Source: an uncultured Tenacibaculum sp. (lineage in GTDB: Bacteria; Bacteroidota; Bacteroidia; Flavobacteriales; Flavobacteriaceae). Taken from it: a stretch of DNA of 64,000 nucleotides. Both the position numbers and the translations under genes were made by a program. Each line of letters starts with the position of its first letter. The stretch's first letter is position 1. Below the pieces are notes generated by a model that searched no databases, was not told where the DNA came from, and worked only from the letters and a program-made list of their open reading frames with translations. Below are positions 15,037 to 24,471 of the stretch, in pieces. The DNA lies in the NCBI RefSeq assembly GCF_947504135.1, contig NZ_CANNGG010000004.1:62001-126000 (forward strand). The letters are read 5' to 3'.

Positions 15037-15069
15037 ATAAAAAAAGCTCGGTTGCCCGAGCTTTTTTGA
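15037..15069. terminator. Bidirectional intrinsic terminator
   Basis: AAAAAAGCTCG-gttgcc-CGAGCTTTTTT: a perfect stem flanked by A and T runs, between the amidohydrolase and the RNA methyltransferase. Confidence 0.8.
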
Positions 15070-15081
15070 GAAAAAATTATT

Positions 15082-15195
15082 GTCATTTCAAACATAAGTG
15101 AAATGGAAGGAGAAATCTTAAGTTCCAATAGTGTTTAATCTTAAGAAAAAAACTTACTCATTTTAATGAGATTTCTCACTATCGTTCGAAATGAC
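15082..15195. repeat. Dispersed inverted repeat (REP-like element)
   Basis: A 114-bp palindromic element bounded by GTCATTTC and GAAATGAC, with inner arms GAGAAATCT and AGATTTCTC and a CTTAAG/TTAAG pair. A related half copy occurs at 53052-53079 (GAGATTCCTCTCTCGCGTTC then GGAATGAC). Such repeats recur in flavobacterial intergenic regions. Together with the terminator at 15037 it fills the gap between 14919 and 15217. Confidence 0.6.
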
Positions 15196-15217
15196 TAAGT
15201 CAATTTAGAAAGATGTT

Positions 15218-16516
15218 TTATTGATTCTTATACTTATCAGAATAACGTTTCCATAATTTGGTTTGGTGCGATTCTAAACTAATCTTTCTTCCTTGAATAA
15301 AAGCTTCGTTTAAAATATTTGTACGCATATCTAAAGCATCTCCTTCAGAAATAAATAGGGTAGCATCTTTACCAACTTCTAAAGTACCTACTTTATCATC
15401 AATTCCTAATATCTTGGCATTGTTACCTGTAATTAACTGCACTGCTTTTTCTTTATCTAATCCGTAAGCAGCGTAAGTACCCGCATAAAAAGGAAGGTTA
15501 CGTGTGCTCATACGTTCCATTTCTCCTTCCATACCTAAACCAACTAAGATACCTGCATCAGCTAATATTTTAGCTGCACGATAAGGTCTGTCATAATCAG
15601 TATCTTCACCATTAGGTAAACGGTGAGCACGTTCTAAAATAACAGGAATGTTGTTAGCATTTAATAAATCGGCTACTTTTTCAGCTTCTTGTCCGCGTAC
15701 GATTACGATGTTTTTAATACCTAATTCTTTACAAGTATTTACCGCATCGGCAATTCCTTTTTTACCAGATACGTGTACAAACATTTTTTGAGAACCGTTT
15801 AAAACACCTTGTAAAGATTCATAAGGTAAGTTTTTTGTAGATTTATTGCTGGCTAAATAACTTTTTGCGTTGGCAAAAAAGTCTTTAAATTCCTCAATGT
15901 TTTTTTGATAGTTTTTATTTGGTTTTAAACCAGGATCTTCTCCCATCCACCAACGACCACGGCTAAAAGCATTAGGCCAGTTCATATGAATTCCGTCATC
16001 AGTTTTGATAGAAGCGTCTTCCCAATTCCAAGCATCTAGTTGAACAATAGAAGAGGTACCAGAGATAACTCCGCCACGAGGCGCTACTTGAGCCATTAAT
16101 ACTCCGTTAGGACGCATCGTTTCTACTACTTTGCTTTCGGTATTGTAAGCTATAATACTACGGATGTGAGGCAACATGGTACCAACTTCGTCAACATCTC
16201 TTGTAGCACGAACGGCATCAATTTCAGCTAATCCTAAAGAGGTGTTTGCAGCAATAAATCCTGGATATACATGTTTTCCTTTTGCATCAATAACGGTACC
16301 CATGCGGGCAATTTTCATTTTAGCACTTCCTACAAACTTAATTTTTCCGTTAGAGAACATAATTAAAGAGTTTTCAATCACTTCTCCATTACCTAAATGT
16401 GCCGTAGCACCTTCAATAGAATAATCTTGAGTTTGCTTAGGTGCTGGTGTTTGTTGGGCTAATATGTTTCCTAAGAATAAGAAACATACCAAACTATATA
16501 TTAATTTAATTTTCAT
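15218..16516 (-). CDS. Amidohydrolase-like secreted protein lacking the HxH metal motif
   Basis: A 432-residue exported protein starting at 16516 (MKIKLIYSLVCFLFLGNILAQ signal peptide). The frame is open further upstream, but that would overlap the preceding gene and hide the signal peptide. It has the composite-domain start of imidazolonepropionase-like amidohydrolases (HLGNGEVIENSLIMFSNGKI, GKHVYPGFIAANTSLG) and their ending (IDDKVGTLEVGKDATLFI). Where active relatives have PGFIDxHxH this one has PGFIAANTS, so the first metal site is missing and catalysis may be lost. It follows the larger amidohydrolase after 19 bp, as an operon. It may be a binding or structural partner of that protein. 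Confidence 0.8.
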   Translation of the reverse strand: MKIKLIYSLVCFLFLGNILAQQTPAPKQTQDYSIEGATAHLGNGEVIENSLIMFSNGKIKFVGSAKMKIARMGTVIDAKGKHVYPGFIAANTSLGLAEIDAVRATRDVDEVGTMLPHIRSIIAYNTESKVVETMRPNGVLMAQVAPRGGVISGTSSIVQLDAWNWEDASIKTDDGIHMNWPNAFSRGRWWMGEDPGLKPNKNYQKNIEEFKDFFANAKSYLASNKSTKNLPYESLQGVLNGSQKMFVHVSGKKGIADAVNTCKELGIKNIVIVRGQEAEKVADLLNANNIPVILERAHRLPNGEDTDYDRPYRAAKILADAGILVGLGMEGEMERMSTRNLPFYAGTYAAYGLDKEKAVQLITGNNAKILGIDDKVGTLEVGKDATLFISEGDALDMRTNILNEAFIQGRKISLESHQTKLWKRYSDKYKNQ

Positions 16517-16535
16517 GTTTTGTATTTTTAAGTTC

Positions 16536-19478
16536 TTATTCTGTATCACAGTGAAATAATTTTTGAGTTTTTTTCTTAGGAGCTTGTGTTTTACCACCTT
16601 TTAACTTCTCTTGTAACATCATGTTGATCAATTTAGCACGTTCTGCTTTGATAGCTTTACGTTTTTCTAAATCTTTTTCAATATCGAAGTACATTGCTCC
16701 ATCAATAATTGTTTTCTCTGCTTTTGAGTACACAGATAAAGGGTTTCCGCTCCATAGAACTACATCGGCATCTTTACCTACTTTAATACTGCCTGTACGA
16801 TCGTTTAAGTGTAATAATTTCGCAGGATTGATAGTTACTGTAGCCCAAGCTTCTTGCTCACTCATTCCACCGTACTTTATTAATTTGGCAGCTTCTTGGT
16901 TTAATCTACGAGACATTTCAGCATCATCAGAATTAATAGCAACGGTAACTCCTTGGTTGTGCATAATTGCCGCGTTGTAAGGAATAGCGTCGTTTACTTC
17001 ATATTTGTATGCCCACCAGTCAGAGAAAGTAGAACCACCAACTCCGTGTTCTTTCATTTTATCAGCAAGTTTATATCCTTCTAAAATATGAGTAAACGTG
17101 TTGATGTTAAAGTTGAATTGTTCAGCTACTTTCATCAACATATTAATTTCTGATTGAACGTAAGAGTGACATGAAATGAAACGCTCTTTGTTGATGATTT
17201 CTGCCAAGGTTTCTAACTCAATATCTTTACGATACGGTTGTCCGCTCTTCTTTTTAGCATCGTATTCTTTAGCTCTTTGGAAGTAATCGATATATACTTG
17301 TTCAACTCCCATACGAGTTTGAGGGAAACGAATGGTGTTAGAATCTCCCCAGTTAGATTGTTTTACGTTTTCACCTAAAGCAAACTTGATGAATTTAGGG
17401 GTGTTGTTGTATAATAATCCGTCAGCATTTTCTCCCCATTTTAGTTTAATAATAGCAGAGCGTCCTCCAATAGGATTGGCAGAACCATGTAAAATTTGAA
17501 TAGAAGTAACACCACCTGCGATGTTTCTATAAATATTAATATCGTTAGGATTAATCACATCTTCAATAATTACCTCAGCTGTTGAGTTGTGACCTGATTC
17601 GTTTACAGCTGAAGTAGCAATATGTGAATGCTCATCAATAATACCTGCGGTTACATACTTACCAGTTCCGTCAATAACTTTTGCCCCTCTTGAAGATAAG
17701 TTGGTACCTATTTTAGCTATTTTTCCATCTTTAATTAATACATCTGTATTGTTTAGTACTTCGTTGTTTTCAGAAGTCCAAACCGTAGCATTTTTAATTA
17801 AAATAGTTTCATTTTGAGGTTTAGCAGCGTTACCATAGCCTACATTAGGGAAAGAAACAGCAAAAACTTCAGGTGTTTTGCCGTCTTTTTTCTTGTCTTT
17901 CTTTTTCTCATCTAGTTTAGAAGTATAAGTAGCTGACCATTTACTTTCGTTTCCGTTATTATCAATAGCGGTACCTTTAATTTGTTTCTTCTCTAATTGA
18001 CCAGTTAAGCGCGTAAAATTATCACCTTCTCTTAAAGTAATGCTTACCCAATCATTAGTAAATGAAAAGTTTGATTTGATTTTCTCCTCACCTTTTTTAA
18101 TTTCTGCAGTTTGTTTAGCATTTGAACCTGTAATTGCCATAGTATACGTTGAACCATTAACATTTAAGGCGTAATTACCCGTAATATCTTTAATATCCAT
18201 TGAGTTAATGGTGTTTTTATCACCCTGTACCCAGTTTTCATATAAAGTAGTTTGTTTGTCAAAAATATCACCAGAAGTAATTAAGAAATTTGCATAGCTT
18301 CCTGCTTTTAAGTTACCTACTTTAGTGTTTTTTAAAATGTTAGCAGGAACAGTTGTCAATGCTTCCAAAGCTGTAGTTTTATCTAATCCGTAAGTAATAG
18401 CTTTTTGAAGATTGCTATTAAACTCTTTTACTTTCTTTAATTTATAGGTAGTTAACGCAAAAGGAATCTTGTTTTTTGCTAAAATTGAAGGATTTGCTGG
18501 TTCTTGATTCCAAGCGCGCATATCACTCAACGCAATTTTATCCGTTAAAAATGGGTTAGATACATCGTAAGCTTTTCTAAAATTAATAGGAAGGATATAA
18601 GTAGCATTGGTTGCTTTTATATCATTAATTCTTTCGTACTCATTTCCTCCACCTACAATGGTATATTGAATTCCAAATTCGTCACCAATTTTATCAGCAC
18701 GCATATTATCTAAATATCCACCTGCATTAAATATTTGAGGTAACTCATTTTTATTGTTTAGAGCTTCTAAAGCTAAATCGGTATTTTTTGCATTTCCTTT
18801 AGCATACCAATCAGCATCTAAATAGGTTTGACGTAGTAAAGCCATAGCTCCCATACGTGAAGTTGGGTAACTTTGACGTGATTTTACACTTTTAGAAAAC
18901 GACAAGTAGTTTCCTGATTTTTTATCTAGAATTCGATACGCGTCAGTATTGTTAGGATTTAAGGCAACTAGCATTCCGTTTCCTTGCATTATACCATCTT
19001 CTAAGTGCGTATTAACAGCACCAAAACCAGCAGCTAATAATTCTTTAGCTTTTTTAGCGTCAAATTTGAATTCTGAAACAGGATCTATATCAGGACGAAT
19101 ATGATCGTTCCAATAATATCCTTTTCTGCCAGCATCGTATTGAGGTCCTTGTCCGCGACCACCTTCTCTTTTTGGTTTTTCAATACCAAAAGTGGTATAA
19201 ACATCTACAAAAGAAGGATAAATAGATTTGCCATCAAGATCGATAGTTTGTGCTTCGTTAGGAATGGAAACAGATTTTCCTACAGAAACCACTTTTCCGT
19301 CTTTTACAAGTAATGTTCCTTTTTTTACTACTTGGGTAGGGGTAACGTAAATAGTAGCATTGGTAAATGCATACACGTTGTTTTTGGATGACTTTACTCC
19401 TGTGTTGGTAGGAAAGTACTCTTGTGCAAAAGAACTACTAATACACAAGGATAAAAGTAAGAATAGTATTTTTTTCAT
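16536..19478 (-). CDS. Two-domain secreted amidohydrolase (imidazolonepropionase-like)
   Basis: A 980-residue periplasmic protein with signal peptide MKKILFLLLSLCISSSFAQ. The N-terminal half (about 30-430) is amidohydrolase-like but degenerate (KSIYPSFVDVYTTFG in place of the HxH motif). The C-terminal half (about 560-960) keeps the active site: GIIDEHSHIATS (HxH), FISCHSYVQSE, NTFTHILEGYK and the Asp-bearing VAINSDDAEMSR. A linker around 430-550 is beta-rich. Relatives hydrolyse cyclic amides or peptide-like substrates, some as prolidases; the substrate here is unknown. It forms an operon with the smaller amidohydrolase. The C-terminus is Lys-rich and ends CDTE. Confidence 0.85.
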   Translation of the reverse strand: MKKILFLLLSLCISSSFAQEYFPTNTGVKSSKNNVYAFTNATIYVTPTQVVKKGTLLVKDGKVVSVGKSVSIPNEAQTIDLDGKSIYPSFVDVYTTFGIEKPKREGGRGQGPQYDAGRKGYYWNDHIRPDIDPVSEFKFDAKKAKELLAAGFGAVNTHLEDGIMQGNGMLVALNPNNTDAYRILDKKSGNYLSFSKSVKSRQSYPTSRMGAMALLRQTYLDADWYAKGNAKNTDLALEALNNKNELPQIFNAGGYLDNMRADKIGDEFGIQYTIVGGGNEYERINDIKATNATYILPINFRKAYDVSNPFLTDKIALSDMRAWNQEPANPSILAKNKIPFALTTYKLKKVKEFNSNLQKAITYGLDKTTALEALTTVPANILKNTKVGNLKAGSYANFLITSGDIFDKQTTLYENWVQGDKNTINSMDIKDITGNYALNVNGSTYTMAITGSNAKQTAEIKKGEEKIKSNFSFTNDWVSITLREGDNFTRLTGQLEKKQIKGTAIDNNGNESKWSATYTSKLDEKKKDKKKDGKTPEVFAVSFPNVGYGNAAKPQNETILIKNATVWTSENNEVLNNTDVLIKDGKIAKIGTNLSSRGAKVIDGTGKYVTAGIIDEHSHIATSAVNESGHNSTAEVIIEDVINPNDINIYRNIAGGVTSIQILHGSANPIGGRSAIIKLKWGENADGLLYNNTPKFIKFALGENVKQSNWGDSNTIRFPQTRMGVEQVYIDYFQRAKEYDAKKKSGQPYRKDIELETLAEIINKERFISCHSYVQSEINMLMKVAEQFNFNINTFTHILEGYKLADKMKEHGVGGSTFSDWWAYKYEVNDAIPYNAAIMHNQGVTVAINSDDAEMSRRLNQEAAKLIKYGGMSEQEAWATVTINPAKLLHLNDRTGSIKVGKDADVVLWSGNPLSVYSKAEKTIIDGAMYFDIEKDLEKRKAIKAERAKLINMMLQEKLKGGKTQAPKKKTQKLFHCDTE

Positions 19479-19656
19479 TTAAAATTGAGTTGATTAGCTT
19501 ATAAAAATAGATAGTTAAAGAGGAAAACAATTCCTTTTAACAAAACATTAAGAATTAATCACAGGGTGATAGCCAAGAATTTAATCCACCAAGGCTTACT
19601 TAATAGACTTAAAATGGGTTTTCTTATAGTTCTTTGTTTACTTACCCTAAGATAGT

Positions 19657-20703
19657 TTAGTTAAGAACTAGCTTTCCAATCTTTTCATGACCAGATAACC
19701 AGGCTGTATTACTGTCAATAAACTGAATAGCATAGTAGCTTTCCTTGCTTATTTGTTTCCAAGTATGCCCACCATCGTTAGAAAATGAAACTCCAGTTTT
19801 TCCAACCGCAAAAACCTCTTTTCCGTTAGTATTAGGCACATATTGCACACAGCTTTTATAATTAGGATTTTGATTGTTAGCTACAAGTGTCCATGTTTTT
19901 CCTCCATCAGAAGTAACAGCTTTGTTAGCAAGATTATCTTCAGGTTTCGAATAGTTTCCTCCGATAGCAATTCCGTCGTTTTCATCGTAAAAATCGATAG
20001 AGTAAATTCCTTGTGGACCATCTCCCTGAACTATTGGCGTATCAAAAATCTCCCAAGTGTTTCCAAAGTCGGTAGATTTTAAAATACGTGCTTTGGTTCC
20101 TCCAGAACCTATCCAAACAGTATTGTTTACAATAGCAATATTGGTGTTACTAGCAGCAAAAAAGGCTTCACCTTCTTCAAAAGTTGGTAATTGAGAACAT
20201 GGTAGTTTAGTCCAAGTATTTCCTCCGTCTGAGGTAAGAATAACAGACGGACAATCTTCTGTAGGATCACCAACGGCAATACCATGTTTTCCATCGGCAA
20301 AGAATTGCATGCAGTCGTAAAAAACTTTTTCGTGTTCTTCCGTATATATTAATTCATACTTATTTTTATTTCCTTTATATAGTAAGGCTGGGTTTGCTAC
20401 TGATAAAGCAAATATGTTTTTACCGTTTTTGGCAATGCTTCTAAAGTGTGGAATAATAGTGTCGTTATACTTTAAACTTTGTGTTTGCCATGTTCTACCA
20501 CCATCTTTTGTTGTAGTAATATCTCCTTTAGAGCCTGCAAAAATTAATTCATCGTTACTAATAGCTAGTATAGCTCTAATACTAGTACTATCTTGTTTAA
20601 ACTCGGTAATTTTAATAGTTTCAAAAGTTCTTGGGGCTTTCTTTTCTTGCTTACAAGATAGTATTGTTAAAGAGAGTAAGAAAATGAATGATAATCGTTT
20701 CAT
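19657..20703 (-). CDS. BNR/YCF48-like beta-propeller lipoprotein
   Basis: A 348-residue secreted lipoprotein: MKRLSFIFLLSLTILSC, lipobox Cys at 17. Repeated Asp-box/BNR motifs (TTKDGGRTWQTQ, LTSDGGNTWTKL, KSTDFGNTWEIF, TSDGGKTWTLVA, FSNDGGHTWKQI) form a sialidase-like or YCF48-like beta-propeller. Related proteins are annotated as oxidoreductases or glycosyl hydrolases, but no catalytic residues of sialidase are evident. It is a single gene transcribed away from the patatin gene. A role in binding or assembly at the outer membrane is only inference. Confidence 0.8.
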   Translation of the reverse strand: MKRLSFIFLLSLTILSCKQEKKAPRTFETIKITEFKQDSTSIRAILAISNDELIFAGSKGDITTTKDGGRTWQTQSLKYNDTIIPHFRSIAKNGKNIFALSVANPALLYKGNKNKYELIYTEEHEKVFYDCMQFFADGKHGIAVGDPTEDCPSVILTSDGGNTWTKLPCSQLPTFEEGEAFFAASNTNIAIVNNTVWIGSGGTKARILKSTDFGNTWEIFDTPIVQGDGPQGIYSIDFYDENDGIAIGGNYSKPEDNLANKAVTSDGGKTWTLVANNQNPNYKSCVQYVPNTNGKEVFAVGKTGVSFSNDGGHTWKQISKESYYAIQFIDSNTAWLSGHEKIGKLVLN

Positions 20704-20802
20704 GTGTTTGTTTTAGTTGTTTTAAATGGAGCAAGTAACCTTAGAAATTTAAATTAATTAGTAAATATGTAGAGAAAGTTTACTTTACCTATGTTGGTTC
20801 CA

Positions 20803-20810
20803 TATTTTTG
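20803..20810 (+). promoter_or_regulatory. -7 box of the patatin operon
   Basis: TATTTTTG matches TAnnTTTG and lies 43 bp before the patatin start codon. The -33 region is only partly conserved (TTTACC near the expected spacing). Confidence 0.4.
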
Positions 20811-20853
20811 ATATTTTTACAGAACTAAAAATAGGAAAACCAAACTTAAATCA

Positions 20854-21813
20854 ATGAAAAAAGCCCTAGTAATTTCAGGAGGAGGAAGTAAAGGAGCCTT
20901 TGCGGGCGGTGTTGCACAATACCTGATGAAAAATAAAAATAAAGATTACGACATGCTTTTAGGAACATCAACAGGTAGTTTAATGGTTTCGCATTTGGCT
21001 TTGGGTATGATTGATGAATTAAAAGAAATATATACATCGGTAGATCAAAAAGCTATTTTTAGTAACAGCCCGTTCAGAGTAAAATCGGTACATGGAGAAA
21101 AGGTAGTTTCTATACGACATAGAAATACTTTTTGGAACTTTTTAAACGGTCGTAAAACCTTTGGTGAGAGTAAAAACCTACGAAAGCTTATAAGTAAAAG
21201 TGTTACTAGAGAGATGTACGATGAAATTAGAAGACTGAATAAAGAGGTTGTAGTAACAGTATCTAATTTAACAGCGAATCAAATTGAATACAAATCTATC
21301 TTAGAATGTGAATATGAAGATTTTTGCGATTGGATTTGGGGTTCGTGTAATTATGTGCCTTTTATGAGTTTACTGGAAAAAGATCATTGTCAGTATGCAG
21401 ATGGTGGTTTTGGAAGTTTAATACCTATACGAGAAGCTATAGCAAGAGGTGCGACGGAGGTGGATGCTATTATTTTAGCAACGGAGGTAACACAAATGAA
21501 TAGATTACCTGCTAAAAACCCTTTTTCACTAATGATGGATACCTTTGATTTTATGTTGGAGAATGTTGAGCGACATAATATTACCATAGGAAAGCTTTCT
21601 GCAAAACAACATAATGTAAAGCTGAATTTATACTATACACCAACGGTATTAACAACGAACTCGTTAGTTTTTGATAAAGAAAAAATGAAGCAGTGGTGGA
21701 AATCGGGGCATAAATACGCGAAAAAACTAGATGATGATAGAATGACAGAGTTTAGACCAGAGATGGTAGATAATCAAGAAATAGAGGAAGGAATAGAAAA
21801 TAGTGAAGTATGA
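20854..21813 (+). CDS. Patatin-like phospholipase
   Basis: A 319-residue serine lipase of the patatin fold. It has the oxyanion glycine loop GGGSKGAFAGG (9-19), the nucleophile elbow GTSTG (catalytic S39) and the catalytic Asp in YADGG (D183). No signal peptide, so it is cytoplasmic or peripherally bound. It probably hydrolyses acyl esters of phospholipids. The stop overlaps the start of the DUF72 gene by 4 bp, implying translational coupling. The C-terminal 40 residues are charged and acidic. Confidence 0.9.
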   Translation: MKKALVISGGGSKGAFAGGVAQYLMKNKNKDYDMLLGTSTGSLMVSHLALGMIDELKEIYTSVDQKAIFSNSPFRVKSVHGEKVVSIRHRNTFWNFLNGRKTFGESKNLRKLISKSVTREMYDEIRRLNKEVVVTVSNLTANQIEYKSILECEYEDFCDWIWGSCNYVPFMSLLEKDHCQYADGGFGSLIPIREAIARGATEVDAIILATEVTQMNRLPAKNPFSLMMDTFDFMLENVERHNITIGKLSAKQHNVKLNLYYTPTVLTTNSLVFDKEKMKQWWKSGHKYAKKLDDDRMTEFRPEMVDNQEIEEGIENSEV

Positions 21814-22703
21814 AGTTTGGAAAAGTAGCACAACCAGAGTTAATAGATTTTACATTACCTGAAACACACCCTAAAACAATAGAGCTATTAAACTCTTATG
21901 AAAAGAGTGGTACACCTAATGTGTATGTGGGCTGTGCAAAATGGAATAAAGCAGATTTGAAAGGATTTTATCCGAGAGGAACTAAAGATGAATTGGAGTA
22001 TTATTCGAAACAATTTAACTCTATAGAACTTAATGCTACTTTTTACCGACAGTTTCCTGCAGAACAGTTTGAAAAGTGGAAAGCTAAAACTCCTGAGAAC
22101 TTTAAATTCTTTCCCAAACTAGGGCAGGAGATAAGCCACTGGAAGCGTTTACAGGGTGTACAAGATGCGGTAAATGTGTATTTAGACAATGCTTCGCATT
22201 TGCAAGAGAAGTTAGGTACCATCTTTTTACAGTTACATGCTAATTTTGGAAATAAAAACTTTGATAGATTACAAAACTTTGTAGTAAGTTGGCCTAAAGC
22301 TATACCATTGGCTATAGAAGTACGCCATCCGGATTGGTTTGAAGATACAACGGTATTTGATGAATTTACAAAGCTGTTTGAAGAATATAACATAGCCAAT
22401 GTGTTAGTAGATACAGCAGGTAGAAGAGATATGATGCATATGCGCTTAACGAATAACGAAGCTTTTGTTCGTTATGTTGGCGCAAATCATCCGTCAGATT
22501 ATACACGTTTGGATGATTGGGTGGTTCGTTTAAAAGAATGGAACGATGTAGGATTAGAGAATATTCATTTTTTTATCCATCAAAACTTAGAAGTAGAATC
22601 ACCATTGTTGGCAGCCTACTTTATAAAAAAGCTAAACAAGGAATTAGGAGTAGACTTAAAAATTCCTAATGAAGAGAATAACCAACAAATGAGTTTGTTG
22701 TAA
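21810..22703 (+). CDS. DUF72 (YecE-like) family protein
   Basis: A 297-residue DUF72 TIM-barrel protein. Characteristic stretches are VYVGCAKWNKADLKGFYP, YYSKQFNSIELNATFYR, FFPKLGQEISHWKRL, LGTIFLQLHANFG, LAIEVRHPDWF and MRLTNNEAFVRYVGANH. The biochemical role of this widespread family is not established; a metal-site or nucleic-acid link has been suggested for relatives. It is translationally coupled to the patatin gene. Family assignment is firm. Confidence 0.9.
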   Translation: MKFGKVAQPELIDFTLPETHPKTIELLNSYEKSGTPNVYVGCAKWNKADLKGFYPRGTKDELEYYSKQFNSIELNATFYRQFPAEQFEKWKAKTPENFKFFPKLGQEISHWKRLQGVQDAVNVYLDNASHLQEKLGTIFLQLHANFGNKNFDRLQNFVVSWPKAIPLAIEVRHPDWFEDTTVFDEFTKLFEEYNIANVLVDTAGRRDMMHMRLTNNEAFVRYVGANHPSDYTRLDDWVVRLKEWNDVGLENIHFFIHQNLEVESPLLAAYFIKKLNKELGVDLKIPNEENNQQMSLL

Positions 22704-22718
22704 TTTGTCTTAAACTTC

Positions 22719-22755
22719 AGACAGTACTGTCTTTAATCACAAGACAATGGTGTCT
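22719..22755. repeat. Paired short palindromes with AGACA/TGTCT arms
   Basis: AGACAGTACTGTCT (22719-22732, perfect 14-bp palindrome) is followed at once by AGACA-atgg-TGTCT (22742-22755). The spacing and repeated arms suggest a protein-binding site or a degraded repeat, 16 bp after the DUF72 stop. Confidence 0.35.
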
Positions 22756-22816
22756 AATGGTACCGTATGCTAGTGTCGTGTGTAATAAGATGATAGGTTA
22801 TTGAATAAATAGTATT

Positions 22817-22850
22817 AAAAAATCCAGCTGAGTAAGCTGGATTTTATTTT
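22817..22850. terminator. Bidirectional intrinsic terminator
   Basis: AATCCAGCT-gagta-AGCTGGATT, a perfect 9-bp stem with flanking A and T runs, between the convergent DUF72 and S41 peptidase genes. Confidence 0.8.
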
Positions 22851-22865
22851 ATATCGTTTTGTTCT

Positions 22866-24314
22866 TTATTTCAACTCCACATACATATTGTTATAATCAG
22901 GGCGCATCATATTTGAATTCCATGATGGAGAAAATTGAACTCCTTTTTTCATGTTAGGTACTCCTTTTGCTCCTGTAGTAATGTATTGAATGGTTCTTTG
23001 TAATAAAGGTTCGTTAGGGTCTCCTAAAATACCTAAGTTACCTGGATCTTCATCAATGATAACCTCAGGAATAAACCCTTCAGGAGCATTTTCACCATCT
23101 TTATTTTGAATTTCTAATACAATAGGTTGCATTGCCCACGTATGACTCTTTAAGTTATCGCCATTACGAGTATAATCGTCAGAATCGTATAAGGTAATAG
23201 AACCAACATGCTTTCCGTAAGTTTGAGTTCCTACTAACTTTACATCAATATAAGGCTTTAGTGCATTGATAACTAATTCGGATGCAGAGGCAGAATCATC
23301 AGAAACTATAAAGTAAATAGTATTTAGGTTTAAGCTATTAATAGCTTCATCCAATACTACATTTCCTTGTTGGTCTTTATTTAAAATCTGATTCGTAAAG
23401 TTATTGATTAATAAATCTGGATTTGTTACCTCCATTACTTTATGATTCCATACTTGTTTCGCAAATAACTCATTGTTAAACTGTCCGGTAATCATACTTC
23501 CTAAATAAGTAGCTGTTTGTACAGAACCACCACCGTTATAACGTAAATCGATGATTAAGTCGGTAAGACCTGCTGATTGAAACTTAGCAAATTCAGCATT
23601 TAACTCTCCATCAAAGTTTCTAGAGAATTGATTGTACATTAAATACCCAATGGTATGGCTACCACTAGTAATTACATTGGTAACTTTTATCGGATTTTCT
23701 GTTACTTGAGATTTGGTAACTGTAATAGTTGTTCCGTTACTAACAGGATTTCCTCCATTATAATCAGCTAAATGAATAGTGAATGTGTCGTTATCTAATA
23801 AATCATTTACGTTACCTCTAGTTATAGTTGTTCCGTTAATCTCAGTAATAATTATTCCACGAGTAACTCCTTGTGCATCGGCATTAGAACCAGTAACAAC
23901 ATCGTATACATATATATAATAGCCTCCAGAACCATCGGTATAATCAGCACCTTCTAGCTTCATACCACTTGTTAAGCGTATTCCAGCAAAAGACTCCTCT
24001 AGAGCGATGTAATCATCTACAATCCACGAATAAGTTCTGTTAGGGTCTTTAGGGTATTCATTAGGCATGTACAATAAACTGTAAAATAAATTAGCAGGAT
24101 CGTCATACGCTGATAAATAACTATACAGTTCATTATCGTTATTAAAACGTCTGTCAGCTAAGTCAGGGACTAAGTCTTGCCATAAGTAGTAAGCGTTTAA
24201 ACCTTTCCAAACGAAATTTTGGACTTCAATATTTTTGGGTGCATCGTCTTTTTCACTACATGAAACAAGTAGTATTGAAAAAAAGATGATTAGGGATGCT
24301 TTTAATAATTTCAT
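22866..24314 (-). CDS. S41-family C-terminal processing peptidase, lipoprotein
   Basis: A 482-residue secreted lipoprotein (MKLLKASLIIFFSILLVSC, lipobox Cys 19). It has an N-terminal helical region (YYLWQDLVPDLADRRFNND) and a PDZ-like segment (GSNADAQGVTRGIIITEING). The S41 protease core has DLIIDLRYNGGGSVQTA, VSDDSASASELVINAL (nucleophile Ser in SASAS) and TYGKHVGS (general-base Lys). It is a tail-specific-type serine protease at the cell envelope. It is divergent from the ECF sigma operon across a 157-bp gap. The substrate is unknown. Confidence 0.9.
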   Translation of the reverse strand: MKLLKASLIIFFSILLVSCSEKDDAPKNIEVQNFVWKGLNAYYLWQDLVPDLADRRFNNDNELYSYLSAYDDPANLFYSLLYMPNEYPKDPNRTYSWIVDDYIALEESFAGIRLTSGMKLEGADYTDGSGGYYIYVYDVVTGSNADAQGVTRGIIITEINGTTITRGNVNDLLDNDTFTIHLADYNGGNPVSNGTTITVTKSQVTENPIKVTNVITSGSHTIGYLMYNQFSRNFDGELNAEFAKFQSAGLTDLIIDLRYNGGGSVQTATYLGSMITGQFNNELFAKQVWNHKVMEVTNPDLLINNFTNQILNKDQQGNVVLDEAINSLNLNTIYFIVSDDSASASELVINALKPYIDVKLVGTQTYGKHVGSITLYDSDDYTRNGDNLKSHTWAMQPIVLEIQNKDGENAPEGFIPEVIIDEDPGNLGILGDPNEPLLQRTIQYITTGAKGVPNMKKGVQFSPSWNSNMMRPDYNNMYVELK

Positions 24315-24471
24315 AAGAGTATATTAGTTGTAACAACAACGCAATTTACTGAATAATATTTTTTTTTAAGTATTGATGTAACAAACTTGAAACTGCGTCG
24401 TCGTAGATATGTAAACCTGTTAAATAAGACGCAATTGTTTTAATAGGCTTACAAAACTAATTAACCAAACC

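Noticed and set aside
16517-16597. Upstream 27 codons of the small amidohydrolase frame
   Set aside because: They overlap the end of the preceding gene and would bury the signal peptide that begins at 16516.
15218-19478. The two amidohydrolase genes as one frameshifted gene
   Set aside because: The second has its own signal peptide and a 19-bp spacer, and each protein ends in a normal family C-terminus.
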